Assembly (NCBI GenBank): GCA_032027045.1
Contig: JAVSMU010000001.1
Span: 810,646 to 874,645, forward strand
Direction of reading: 5' to 3'
Length of the DNA: 64,000 nucleotides
Origin: Truepera sp.
Lineage (GTDB): Bacteria > Deinococcota > Deinococci > Deinococcales > Trueperaceae
Below the pieces are notes generated by a model, which worked only from the letters and a program-made list of their open reading frames with translations, had not been told where the DNA came from and did no database searches. This document shows positions 42,456 through 50,674 of the stretch, one piece after another; positions within the stretch are counted from its first letter, which is position 1, and every line of letters starts with the position of its first letter. The position numbers and the translations under genes are program-made.

Positions 42456-44293
42456 ACGGTGGCATGGAGGGACCATTGCGAAAACCCAACGGGAGCCTGT
42501 CGGGGCAGGTGCGGCTGGCCCGGCTGTGGTTGCCGTTGGCGATCGTGGGCGTGGTGATCGTCTACCAACTGGCGGTGTTACCCCGGGGCGGGCCGACGTT
42601 CCGGTTCTGGGCACCGCTGCTCTTCTACGGCGTCCTGGGACCACTCGCCACGTACGTGACCCTCAACTGGATAGCCCGGGGAGCGCGGGAGCGCGAACGC
42701 GCTCAGGCCGACCTGGCGCGCCTCTACGAAGAGCTCAGGGCGAGCCACGAGCTGCTAAGCGCCATCCAAGACGTCACGCTGCGCTACGCCGCCGCCCCGG
42801 ACCTCGAGGGCACCATCGCCGTGGCCGCCCGGGGCGTCGCGAAAGTCACCGGCGCCGTGGCGGTGGGACTGGTGGTCGGCCCGGCCGAGTTCGGCGCCTC
42901 GCAAGGCGTGGGCCTCACACCCGTGTTGGAGGCGGACTCGTTGAGCCGCGATCGTCAGCTTCGAGCGAGCGCCGCGGAGGCCGACACCTTCGTGGAGGGC
43001 GAGTTCCACGGCGTGGCCGGCGAGCACCTGGTGGTCCTGAGCGCGCCCCTCTCGTGGGGCGGCAGGCCGGAGGGCTCCCTACACGCCTACTACGAGGCCG
43101 AGCCGGGCCCGAGCAGTCGGGAAGCCCTGGGCATCCTGGCGTCGCAGTTCGCGGCCGTGGCCGAGGCCACTCGGTTGCGCATGCGCGACCTGCTGACCCT
43201 CATCGAGGTCGACCGCCGACTGCGCGCCGAGGGCAACCTGGAGCGGCTGCTCGACGCCGTGCTCAAGGAGATCACCGCCCGGGTGGCGGCTCCGGCCGGC
43301 GGCGTGTTCCTGTTGGACGAGGAATCGCTGTTGCAGCTACGCGCCAGCACGGGCATCGACCGGACGGGTCCGCCGCCTTCGTGGAAGGTGGGGGAGGGCG
43401 TGGTGGGGCGCGTCGCGCTCCAGCGCGAACCCAGGATGATGGAGAGCCTGAGCGACGCGGAGCGCCGGGGCGCCGGACCGCTTCTGAAGGAGGCGGGCAG
43501 CGCCGTGGCCCTGCCCCTCACGAGCGACGACCGACTCCTGGGGGTCATCGTGCTCTCGCACCCGGAGGAGAACCACTTCGAGCGCAGCTCCATCCCGTTC
43601 CTAGGCCTCCTCGCCTCTCAGGTGAGCCTCGCCGTGAGCAACGCGGCGGCTTACCTTCACTCCGAGGAGCTCGCCATCGCGGAGGAGCGCGCGCGCATAG
43701 CGCGGGAGATCCACGACGGCGTCGCCCAGCTCCTCGCCTTCACGCTGTTGAAGCTCGGGCTGGCCGACAAGCTGATGTCGAAGAACCCGCAGAAGGCGGT
43801 AGAGGCGCTGGAGCAGGCACGCGAGACCGTCCGTGAGACCATCAAGGAGTTGAGACGCTCGATCTTCGCGTTGAGGCCGGTCGATCTGGAACGCTACGGT
43901 TTCGTCGAGACGGTGCGCCGCTACGTCCTCGATTTCGGGCAGCAGAACGATATCAAGGTGCACGTCACGATAGGCGACCTTCCGACGCTTTCCGTGAAGC
44001 AGGAGGCGGTGCTCTTCCGGATCTTCCAGGAAGCCATGCACAACGTGGCCAAACACGCGAAGGCCGGGGTCGTCGAGGTCGAGCTGGGCACCGCCGCCGA
44101 CGGCATGGCGTTCGTAGCGGTCAGGGACGACGGCCAGGGCTTCGATCCGCAGGCCGTTGGCGACCGCGTCACCAGCGCCGGGGGCATCGGCCTCAAGCAG
44201 ATGCGAGAGCGGGTCGAGGCCCGCGGTGGCCGCCTCGAAGTAGTCTCGGGCGCCGGCAACGGCACCACCATCTCGGCCGCCATACCGGGCTGA
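42452..44293 (+). CDS. NarL-type sensor histidine kinase with two N-terminal helices and GAF domains
   Basis: A 613-residue kinase. Helices at about 22-42 and 52-72 anchor it. Residues about 95-235 look like a first GAF domain and 245-395 a clear second one (RLLDAVLKEITARVAAPAGGVFLLDEE..LLGVIVLSHPEE). The HisKA_3 dimerisation helix has AIAEERARIAREIHDGVAQLL with the phospho-His near 420. The ATPase domain has the N box EAMHNVAKHAKA, the DDGQGFDP motif and GGIGLKQMRERVEARGG. No response regulator is next to it, so the partner lies elsewhere. Its ATG overlaps the stop of the leader ORF. Confidence 0.9.
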   Translation: MNGGMEGPLRKPNGSLSGQVRLARLWLPLAIVGVVIVYQLAVLPRGGPTFRFWAPLLFYGVLGPLATYVTLNWIARGARERERAQADLARLYEELRASHELLSAIQDVTLRYAAAPDLEGTIAVAARGVAKVTGAVAVGLVVGPAEFGASQGVGLTPVLEADSLSRDRQLRASAAEADTFVEGEFHGVAGEHLVVLSAPLSWGGRPEGSLHAYYEAEPGPSSREALGILASQFAAVAEATRLRMRDLLTLIEVDRRLRAEGNLERLLDAVLKEITARVAAPAGGVFLLDEESLLQLRASTGIDRTGPPPSWKVGEGVVGRVALQREPRMMESLSDAERRGAGPLLKEAGSAVALPLTSDDRLLGVIVLSHPEENHFERSSIPFLGLLASQVSLAVSNAAAYLHSEELAIAEERARIAREIHDGVAQLLAFTLLKLGLADKLMSKNPQKAVEALEQARETVRETIKELRRSIFALRPVDLERYGFVETVRRYVLDFGQQNDIKVHVTIGDLPTLSVKQEAVLFRIFQEAMHNVAKHAKAGVVEVELGTAADGMAFVAVRDDGQGFDPQAVGDRVTSAGGIGLKQMRERVEARGGRLEVVSGAGNGTTISAAIPG

Positions 44294-44322
44294 TGATCCG
44301 GGGCGCGCGGCAGCACGAGAAC

Positions 44323-44351
44323 GGGCGGCGCTCAAGCGATCTGCGCCGCCC
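44323..44351. terminator. Hairpin between convergent kinase and rpmE
   Basis: GGGCGGCGC (44323-44331) pairs perfectly with GCGCCGCCC (44343-44351), loop 11 nt. It lies in the only gap between the two convergent genes, so it may stop transcription from both sides. There is no T-run on either strand. Confidence 0.4.
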
Positions 44352-44400
44352 TCGGGGCACGCTCCGGTGGTCGGGCGGCCCGCTGTTCTAGTGTCGGGTA

Positions 44401-44619
44401 CTACTTGTTGGTGCGGCGGTAAGAGTCGCCGAAGCGCTTCTGGAACTTCTCGACCCGGCCCTCCGTGTCGATGAAACGCTGTTCACCGGTGTAGAACGGG
44501 TGGTTGCCCGACCACACGTCTACGTGCAGCTCCGGCTTCGTGCTGTAGGTCTCCATTACCACTTGACCGTCGCAGATGACCTTACAGGCCACCATCTTCG
44601 GGTGAATGTTCTTCCTCAT
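44401..44619 (-). CDS. rpmE: 50S ribosomal protein L31
   Basis: A 72-residue L31. MRKNIHPKMVACKVICDGQVV and HPFYTGEQRFIDTEGRVEKFQKRF are the family core. Zinc-type L31 has paired cysteines (CxC and CxxC before HPFYTG); here the second pair is replaced by WSGN, so this is a zinc-independent (C-minus) type with two leftover cysteines. ATG 44619 has GGAGGA 8 nt upstream; a longer frame to 44634 is unlikely. Single-gene unit on the minus strand. Confidence 0.95.
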   Translation of the reverse strand: MRKNIHPKMVACKVICDGQVVMETYSTKPELHVDVWSGNHPFYTGEQRFIDTEGRVEKFQKRFGDSYRRTNK

Positions 44620-44707
44620 CGCTAAATCCTCCACGGGCTCGGCCCGGTATCGTCAACCTTGTGATGTTAGCACGCGCGGCCCCGCCAGGTTCGAAGGCCC
44701 TACACGC

Positions 44708-45139
44708 TCAAGCACCCGGCCCCTCACCGAACTTGATCAGCTGACGCTTGACGCGCCCGACTATGGCCCCCATGCCGCGCAGGCGCATGGGCGAGATGAG
44801 CTCCGCCAGCCCCATCTCCCGATAGAAGTCGTCCTCCAGTCCGAGGACCTCGTCGACGGTGGCTCCCTCCAGCCCGGTGCGGACCACCGAAGCGAATCCG
44901 CGCGTGGTGGGCGCTTCCTCGGGAGCATCGAAGTACAGCTTGACGCGGGCGGGCGGTACGACCTCGGCCTTGAGGAAGAGAGGGGTTTGACACTCGTGAA
45001 CCCGCTCGAGGTCGTTCGCCATGCCGGCCGGCAAGGGTGGGAGTCGGTCCGCGTACTCCAGGAGCAGTGGGAGCCGCAGCCCCTTCGGCGCCCCACTGAA
45101 CTCGTCGATGATGGCTTGCAGTCTGCTCGGAACACTCAC
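44708..45139 (-). CDS. sufE: Cysteine desulfuration protein SufE
   Basis: A 143-residue SufE-family protein. It accepts persulfide sulfur from a SufS-type desulfurase for iron-sulfur cluster building. The acceptor cysteine is in VHECQTPLFLKAEV (about residue 50), and the helical C-terminus EMGLAELISPMRLRGMGAIVGRVK is typical. No sufS or sufBCD is nearby, so it is an unlinked copy. GTG 45139 has TACTCT 6 nt upstream and no ribosome site, the leaderless pattern. Confidence 0.93.
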   Translation of the reverse strand: MSVPSRLQAIIDEFSGAPKGLRLPLLLEYADRLPPLPAGMANDLERVHECQTPLFLKAEVVPPARVKLYFDAPEEAPTTRGFASVVRTGLEGATVDEVLGLEDDFYREMGLAELISPMRLRGMGAIVGRVKRQLIKFGEGPGA

Positions 45140-45145
45140 CCAGAT

Positions 45146-45151
45146 AGAGTA
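45146..45151 (-). promoter_or_regulatory. -10 box (TACTCT) for leaderless sufE
   Basis: TACTCT on the minus strand, 6 nt before GTG 45139. Confidence 0.45.
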
Positions 45152-45240
45152 ACAGGGAGCCGCAGGTGAGACGGCGGCGCAGCAGCGGGAGGCTAAGGGC
45201 GACGGCCTACAAATAACGGCGGTGTATCCTGGCGCTGCTG

Positions 45241-46548
45241 ATGTTGCGCCTCCCGCCGACCGTGAACGTAGGACCTCAGGGTGCCGCGCGTGGCGCGCTC
45301 CGCGTGCCCGGCTCGAAGAGCCTGACCAACAGGGCCCTCGTCGTGGCCGCCCTGGCCGACGGCGTCACCACCATCCGCGGGGCGCTCGTCGCCGAGGATT
45401 CCGAGGTCATGCTCCGCGCGCTCGGACGCCTCGGCGTTCGAGTGGAAGCCGTCGCCGACGAACTACGGGTGCAGGGCGCCGGCGGCACGCTGCCGGCCAG
45501 GTCCGCCCAGCTGGACCTGCGCCTTTCGGGCACGAGCCTCCGCTTCCTGGCGGCCGTAGTGGCGCTCGGGCACGGCGAGTTCCGCCTGGACGGCAACGCG
45601 CGCATGCGCGAACGCCCCATCCAGGAGACGATTGACGCCATCAACGAGCTCGGCGGCCATGCCCGCAGCGAGGCCGGGAACGGTTGCCCGCCCGTGGTGA
45701 TCGCCGCACGCGGCCTTGCCGGCGGCACCCTGCGGGTGCGGGGCGATCGCAGTTCGCAGTTCCTTTCCGGGTTGCTGCTCGCGGCACCGTATGCTCGCGG
45801 CCCGCTGACGCTGCAGGTGGACGGCGAGCTGCTGTCGAAGCCGTTCATCGACATGACACTCGACCTGATGCGCAGGTTCGGGGTCAGCGTGCAGCGCGAG
45901 GGCTACCGTTCGTTCCATGTCGTGCCGTCGCGCTACGAGGCCCGCGACTACCCCGTGGAGGGTGACGCCATGGCCGCCGGCTACTTCTGGGCGGCCGCCG
46001 CCGTCTCGGGCGGGCGGGCGCGCATCGAGAACCTCGGCCGCGACACGCGCCAGGGCGACGCGCGGCTGGCTGACGTGTTGGAGCAGATGGGGTGCGAGGT
46101 GGAGCGGAGCGCCGAACACGTCACCGTGCGCGGACCCCGCGGTGGTCGCCTGCGGGGGGGTCAGACCTTCGACCTCAACGACATGCCCGATCAGGCCCAG
46201 ACGCTCGCGGTCGTGGCGCTGTTCGCCGACGCTCCGGTGCGGATCACTAACGTCGGCAACTTGCGGATCAAGGAGACCGACCGCTTGGCGGCGATGGCCA
46301 GCGAACTGTCGCGGCTGGGTGCCAGGGTCGACGAGGGCGTCGACGAGCTTCTCGTTCACCCGCTGGTAAGCGCCCCGGAGGCCCCCGTGATCCTCGAGAC
46401 CTACGGCGACCACCGCATGGCGATGTCGCTGGCCGTGGCCGGTGCCCGTCTACCCAACGTGCTCATCGAGAACCCTGGCTGCGTCTCCAAGACCTACCCG
46501 AGGTTCTTCGATGACTTCCTTGCCTTCCTTTCGGGTCGGCTGGCGTGA
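45241..46548 (+). CDS. aroA: 3-phosphoshikimate 1-carboxyvinyltransferase (EPSP synthase)
   Basis: A 435-residue EPSP synthase, sixth step of the shikimate pathway. The PEP/shikimate-3-phosphate site starts with PGSKSLTNRALVVAALADG, LSGTSLRFLAAV is the loop that in classical enzymes carries the glyphosate-sensitive Gly (here SGTS), GNARMRERPI follows, and NLRIKETDRLAAMASEL and YGDHRMAMSLAVAG complete the active site. ATG 45241 has TATCCT 10 nt upstream and no clear ribosome site. The stop overlaps the GTG of cmk. First gene of a four-gene overlapping unit. Confidence 0.95.
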   Translation: MLRLPPTVNVGPQGAARGALRVPGSKSLTNRALVVAALADGVTTIRGALVAEDSEVMLRALGRLGVRVEAVADELRVQGAGGTLPARSAQLDLRLSGTSLRFLAAVVALGHGEFRLDGNARMRERPIQETIDAINELGGHARSEAGNGCPPVVIAARGLAGGTLRVRGDRSSQFLSGLLLAAPYARGPLTLQVDGELLSKPFIDMTLDLMRRFGVSVQREGYRSFHVVPSRYEARDYPVEGDAMAAGYFWAAAAVSGGRARIENLGRDTRQGDARLADVLEQMGCEVERSAEHVTVRGPRGGRLRGGQTFDLNDMPDQAQTLAVVALFADAPVRITNVGNLRIKETDRLAAMASELSRLGARVDEGVDELLVHPLVSAPEAPVILETYGDHRMAMSLAVAGARLPNVLIENPGCVSKTYPRFFDDFLAFLSGRLA

Positions 46549-47252
46549 CGGTCGGCGGCCCGGCGGGGTCTAGCGGCGGCTTCGACGCTCAGCCCGGGGC
46601 TCGCGTGGTGATCACCATCGACGGCCCCGCCGCTTCCGGGAAGTCGAGTGCCGCGAAGCTGTTGGCGCAGCGGCTGGGCATAGCCTACGTGTCGAGCGGC
46701 TTGCTATACCGCGGCGCGACCCTAGTGGCCTTGAGGCAGGGGATCGACGTAGCCGACGAGGGCGCGATACTCGCGCTGCTCGCGGAACAAGACGTGCGGC
46801 TGCACCCGGAAGCGGGCGGTAACCGCGTCACCGTCGATTGGCGCGACGTGACCGACGAGCTGCATACCGACGCGGTCGACGCGAGCGTGTCGGTAGTAGC
46901 CAAGCACCCGCGGGTTCGCGCCTGGGTCAACGACCGCTTGCGTGAGATGGGCGGCTCCTTCGTCATCGACGGACGCGACATGGGGACGAGCGTGTTCCCC
47001 GGCGCGTTGGCGAAATTCTACCTCACCGCCGATCCCGCCGTGCGGGCGAAGCGACGCGCCGGGGAGCGTTCGACGGGCGTGGAGGCCATCGCGACCGAAC
47101 TCTCGAGGCGAGACGAGCGCGACAAGCGCCAATCCGTGCCCGCCGCCGACGCCGTGGTCATCGACACGGGCCCGTTGACCTTGGTGGAGGTCGTGGAGCA
47201 GGTGCTGACGGCCGTCCTCCGCGTGCTACCCGCCAGGACGGTCAACACTTGA
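46545..47252 (+). CDS. cmk: Cytidylate kinase
   Basis: A 235-residue kinase that phosphorylates CMP and dCMP. Walker A is IDGPAASGKSS; SSGLLYRGATLVAL, and IDGRDMGTSVFPGALAKFYLTADPAVRAKRR contain the CMP-binding Asp and Arg residues. The first 20 residues are a Gly/Ser/Ala-rich extension. GTG 46545 overlaps the aroA stop (GTGA) and the TGA overlaps the nadK start. aroA-cmk adjacency is common in bacteria. Confidence 0.95.
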   Translation: MTVGGPAGSSGGFDAQPGARVVITIDGPAASGKSSAAKLLAQRLGIAYVSSGLLYRGATLVALRQGIDVADEGAILALLAEQDVRLHPEAGGNRVTVDWRDVTDELHTDAVDASVSVVAKHPRVRAWVNDRLREMGGSFVIDGRDMGTSVFPGALAKFYLTADPAVRAKRRAGERSTGVEAIATELSRRDERDKRQSVPAADAVVIDTGPLTLVEVVEQVLTAVLRVLPARTVNT

Positions 47253-48133
47253 GCGAGTCGCGCCACTTCACCATGGCGGCCCCCGAGTTGAGGCTCGTCG
47301 TGATCGCCAGCACCAAGCACAAGCCCGAGGCGCACCCGTTGGCGCGCGAACTCGGCGAGCTCCTCGAGCGCGCGGGAGCGACCGTGATCTACGATTTCGT
47401 GGGTACGGGTCGGCTGGAACCGCGGGCGAAGCTGTCGGACCTCGCCGTGTCGGTCGGCGGCGACGGCACACTGCTGGCAGCGGCCCGGCGCCTGGCCGGA
47501 CTCGAAGTGCCCCTCATGGGGGTCAACCTGGGCAAGCTGGGGTTCCTGGCCGAGTTCGGCGCGGAGGAGGCGTTGGCCTACGCGACCTCCGAACGCGCCC
47601 CGGCCTGGCCGATCCGCGAGAAGATGATGCTCGAAGTCAGGATCAAGGGCCGGCCCGGCGTGTGGCACGCGCTCAACGACGTCATGCTCTCCCAAGGGGT
47701 CATGACGCGCCTCGTGCGCGTCCGCATGCGAGTCGACGGCGCCTACGCGACCGAGTACAGGGCCGACGGCCTCGTCGTCTCCACCCCGGTCGGCTCCACG
47801 GCGTACTCCCTCTCCCTCGGCGGCCCCATCATCGATCACGGGCTCCGCGCCCTCGTGGTCACGCCTGTCGCGCCACACAGCCTCACCAACCGGCCGATCG
47901 TGCTGCCCGGCTCGGCCGAGATCGGGCTCGAGGTCCTGACCAGGTCGGACGAGATAGCCATGGTGATCGACGGCCAGGAGCGGGTCGACCTCGAGGTCGG
48001 AGACACCCTCCTCGTGACCGCGGCGCCGCGAGGCCTCTGCCTCGTCTCGACGGGCAGACGCACCGCGTTCGACGTCTTGCGCCACAAGCTCGCCTGGGGC
48101 GAGGGCCCGCTCCCACCACTGCCAGAGACATGA
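47249..48133 (+). CDS. nadK: NAD kinase
   Basis: A 294-residue enzyme that makes NADP from NAD and ATP or polyphosphate. SVGGDGTLLAAARR holds the catalytic GGDG, followed by GVNLGKLGFLAEF, the NE/D-type AEYRADGLVVSTPVGSTAYSLSLGGPII and TPVAPHSLTNRPIVLP. The start is TTG 47249, overlapping the cmk stop (TTGA); ATG 47273 is an in-frame alternative without a ribosome site. The stop overlaps the next ATG, so translation is coupled throughout the unit. Confidence 0.95.
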   Translation: MSESRHFTMAAPELRLVVIASTKHKPEAHPLARELGELLERAGATVIYDFVGTGRLEPRAKLSDLAVSVGGDGTLLAAARRLAGLEVPLMGVNLGKLGFLAEFGAEEALAYATSERAPAWPIREKMMLEVRIKGRPGVWHALNDVMLSQGVMTRLVRVRMRVDGAYATEYRADGLVVSTPVGSTAYSLSLGGPIIDHGLRALVVTPVAPHSLTNRPIVLPGSAEIGLEVLTRSDEIAMVIDGQERVDLEVGDTLLVTAAPRGLCLVSTGRRTAFDVLRHKLAWGEGPLPPLPET

Positions 48134-49302
48134 ACCGTAGCGAGGCGCTCTTGGTCGTCGCCAACGGGCACGGCGAGGACGTCGTGGCAGGGCGCGTGAT
48201 AGAAGCGCTGCTGGCGCGCTCCCCCGGGCTGCGCGTGGAGGCCCTGCCCATCGTCGGCGAGGGCAGGGCGCTCGCCGACGCGGGCGCGACGTTGGTGGGC
48301 CCCCGGCGCGCACTGCCCTCGGGGGGCGTGACGCTGCACGGTTGGCGCTACTTGTGGGCCGACCTGCGAGCGGGGCTCATCGGGCTCACGCTGAAGCAGG
48401 CCTACTGGCTCGCCAGGGCCAGGCCCCGCGCGGTGTTCGTGGTGGGAGACTTCTACGCACAACTCATGGCCGGCCTGGTCCGCTCTCCCCGGCGCGTGCT
48501 GCAGACCTTGGTGTCGGTGCATCACGCTCACCGGGGCGGCTCCGCGGGCCGCTGGTTCATGGAATCGTTCCGCGCGCCGGAACTCCTACTCATGCGGCGA
48601 GCCGACAGGGTGTACGCGCGCGACGTGGCGACGGCGGCCAGGCTGCGCGAACTCGGAGTCACTCGCGCCGCGTACCTTGGGAACCCCATGATGGACGGCC
48701 TCGACGCGGCGCCCTTGGAAGGCGCCGAAGCGTCGCCGGCGGGGCCCAGGGTGGCGCTGCTCCCCGGCAGCCGCCCGTACGCGGTGCGCAGCGTCGCGCT
48801 CATGATCGCGGCCATCGAACGCGTGCCGGGCGCGCTCGCCCTGGTGGCATGGACGTTGGGCCCTTGCCCCGCCCCGCCACCCGGTTGGGAGGCCGACGTG
48901 GTCGATACCCCGGGCGTGGTCGCCGCCTGGCGCCGCGGCGCCACCCGCCTCTGGTGGGTGAGCGACAGGTTCGCCGGAGTGCTCCGGAGCGCCGACGTGG
49001 CGCTGGGCACGGCCGGCACCGCCAACGAGCAGGCGGTGGGCGTGGGGTTGCCACTGCTGGTGTTCCCGCTGCCGCCCGATTACACGGCGGAGTTCGTGGC
49101 CAATCAGGCGCGCCTCCTGGGGGGAGGAGTGACGACCTGCGAGCCTGCGCCCGAGAAGGTAGCGGCGGCCCTCGTGCGCCTGTGGCACGACCCGGTGGCG
49201 CACGAGAATGCCCGCCTTGCGGGCGCCGAGCGCATGGGGCCCGCCGGAGCGAGCGCCGCCCTGGCACGCGACCTGGAGGGGTGGTTGGAGGGTGGCGCCT
49301 AG
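48130..49302 (+). CDS. LpxB-like glycosyltransferase (lipid-A-disaccharide synthase-related)
   Basis: A 390-residue GT-B protein of the LpxB-related family found in cyanobacteria and Deinococcota, which is not linked to a full lipid A pathway here. The N-terminus ALLVVANGHGEDVVAGRVIEALL is diagnostic of this subgroup, and the donor-binding half has LLPGSRPYAVRSV and ALGTAGTANEQAVGVGLPLLVFP. The substrate is unknown; a surface glycolipid is the best inference. ATG 48130 overlaps the nadK stop. Its TAG shares the tetranucleotide CTAG with the stop of the convergent zapE. Confidence 0.85.
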   Translation: MNRSEALLVVANGHGEDVVAGRVIEALLARSPGLRVEALPIVGEGRALADAGATLVGPRRALPSGGVTLHGWRYLWADLRAGLIGLTLKQAYWLARARPRAVFVVGDFYAQLMAGLVRSPRRVLQTLVSVHHAHRGGSAGRWFMESFRAPELLLMRRADRVYARDVATAARLRELGVTRAAYLGNPMMDGLDAAPLEGAEASPAGPRVALLPGSRPYAVRSVALMIAAIERVPGALALVAWTLGPCPAPPPGWEADVVDTPGVVAAWRRGATRLWWVSDRFAGVLRSADVALGTAGTANEQAVGVGLPLLVFPLPPDYTAEFVANQARLLGGGVTTCEPAPEKVAAALVRLWHDPVAHENARLAGAERMGPAGASAALARDLEGWLEGGA

Positions 49303-50402
49303 CGGGAGGCCGCCACTTCCAGGGCTGGCGCCCTCCCGGGCCCGCCGGCCTCGGGTGCGCCCTCGCCCAGCAACTCGGCCAAGCGCGAGAGGCAGCGGTG
49401 ATGCTTCTTGGCGTACGCGCCCTCGCGGTAGGCCACGTCGAAGACGTCCATGAGCGGCCCCTCACCGCTGGCGCGCAAGACCACCTGGCGGTCGTAGGCC
49501 TTGTCGATGAAGTGGACGAAGCGCAGCGCATCGTTCTGCGACGCCAGGCGTTCCACGCCGTGGAGGTAGATGCTGCCCACCTGTGCCAGTACCCCGCCGA
49601 CGCGCGTCGGGTGGATGCTCCGTAGCAACTCCAGCAGTTCGTGCCACGTGAGCGAGAGGCGCGGTCCGGGCGCCGCCTCGTCGCGCTCTCGCCTGACCAG
49701 CTCGGCCTCCGTCAACCACTCGCCGCGCCTGGTGCGCTCGCGGAAGTCGGGGCCGTCCACCGGCACCACCTGGAACGAGGCGGCCAGCGACTGGATCTCG
49801 CGCCGGAAGTCGTCGGCGTTGAAGCGCCCCTGGCCCTGGGCCTCCGGCGGCGTGTTCGAGGTCGTCACGACCGCCGTGCCGGCCGCGAAGCGCGCGGCCA
49901 GGAACGTCTTCACGATGAGGGTGTTGCCGGGGTCGTCGAGTTCGAACTCGTCGATGCAGAGCAGCTCGGAGTCGGCGAACTCGGTATGCGCGGCCTGCAT
50001 GCCCATAGCGCCGATCAGGTAGACGAGTTCCTGGAAGCTCAGGTAGCGCTTGTGCGGCGTGTCGGCCGCGGCGTACGTGGCCGCCAGCAGGTGGGTCTTG
50101 CCCACGCCGAAGCCGCCGTCGAGGTAGAGGCCGGCGCCGGGCTCCGCCTTGGCGAGGGGCCAGGGCCACCAGCTTGGCGCATGGTGCCTGGACGCCCGCT
50201 GCCTTGCCGCGGCCCGCGGACGATGCCGCCAGGGCCGCCCCAGGACGAACTCGCGCAGGAGGTCGCGGGCGGCCGCCTGGGTGGGGTGCTGTGGCTCGTA
50301 CGTCTCGAACGCGACTCCCGCGAAGCGGCGCGGGGGCCGCAGGTCCTTGAGAGAAGGCGGGGCCGGCGGCAGAAGTTGGTCGACCCTCAACAACTGCGTC
50401 AC
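49299..50402 (-). CDS. zapE: ZapE/AFG1-family ATPase
   Basis: A 367-residue AFG1-like AAA-type ATPase. In Escherichia coli ZapE acts at the division ring, and mitochondrial homologues act in protein quality control. Walker A is GGFGVGKTHLL (about 94-104), Walker B ELLCIDEFELDD, then VVTTSNTPPEAQGQGRFNADDF and the C-terminal YGVERLASQNDALRFVHFIDKAYDRQV (the last third). I start at GTG 50402, because TAGGCT lies 7 nt upstream and the longer frame runs through the antisense of the cobalamin riboswitch and its promoter. Its stop interlocks with that of the LpxB-like gene. Confidence 0.92.
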   Translation of the reverse strand: MTQLLRVDQLLPPAPPSLKDLRPPRRFAGVAFETYEPQHPTQAAARDLLREFVLGRPWRHRPRAAARQRASRHHAPSWWPWPLAKAEPGAGLYLDGGFGVGKTHLLAATYAAADTPHKRYLSFQELVYLIGAMGMQAAHTEFADSELLCIDEFELDDPGNTLIVKTFLAARFAAGTAVVTTSNTPPEAQGQGRFNADDFRREIQSLAASFQVVPVDGPDFRERTRRGEWLTEAELVRRERDEAAPGPRLSLTWHELLELLRSIHPTRVGGVLAQVGSIYLHGVERLASQNDALRFVHFIDKAYDRQVVLRASGEGPLMDVFDVAYREGAYAKKHHRCLSRLAELLGEGAPEAGGPGRAPALEVAASR

Positions 50403-50409
50403 GCACGGG

Positions 50410-50415
50410 AGCCTA
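50410..50415 (-). promoter_or_regulatory. -10 box (TAGGCT) for leaderless zapE
   Basis: TAGGCT on the minus strand, 7 nt before GTG 50402. It sits back to back with the btu promoter. Confidence 0.45.
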
Positions 50416-50425
50416 CCATCCTGGT

Positions 50426-50454
50426 TTGACAGCCACCGAAGCCGGCCGTAGAGT
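50426..50454 (+). promoter_or_regulatory. Promoter of the btuFCD unit (TTGACA-17-TAGAGT)
   Basis: A consensus -35 TTGACA (50426-50431) is followed after exactly 17 bp by TAGAGT (50449-50454). The expected start near 50461 falls right at the 5' end of the cobalamin riboswitch. Confidence 0.75.
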
Positions 50455-50460
50455 GCGGGC

Positions 50461-50640
50461 GGTCGCCAAGTCGGGGAAGCCGGTGAGAACCCGGCACTGT
50501 CCCGCAACGGTAAGTCGCCCAGCTGCAGCCGCCGGGTCGACGAGTCCGAACACCGACGAGCGAACCTCACTGCACCCCTTGCGCGGACGAGGGAGGTAGG
50601 GTCGAAGGCCCGCAGGGGCACGACCATCGCCTCGGATAGC
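50461..50640 (+). ncRNA. Cobalamin riboswitch controlling btuFCD
   Basis: The conserved core is unmistakable: GGGGAAGCCGGTGAGAACCC (50473-50492) and the B12 box CTGTCCCGCAACGGTAA (50497-50513), followed by GAGTCCGAACACCGACGAGC (50544 on). These are the cobalamin-element signature blocks. It lies between a consensus promoter and a vitamin B12 transporter operon, so bound adenosylcobalamin should switch the operon off. The expression platform is not resolved; no T-run follows, and the ribosome site GAAGGAGAG of btuF at about 50662 could be the controlled element. Confidence 0.93.
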
Positions 50641-50674
50641 ATCCCCTCAACCACGCAGGCCGAAGGAGAGCCAC

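Noticed and set aside
50403-50654. N-terminal extension of zapE to 50654
   Set aside because: It would run antisense through the cobalamin riboswitch and btu promoter, and the encoded Arg/Ser-rich segment matches no ZapE N-terminus.
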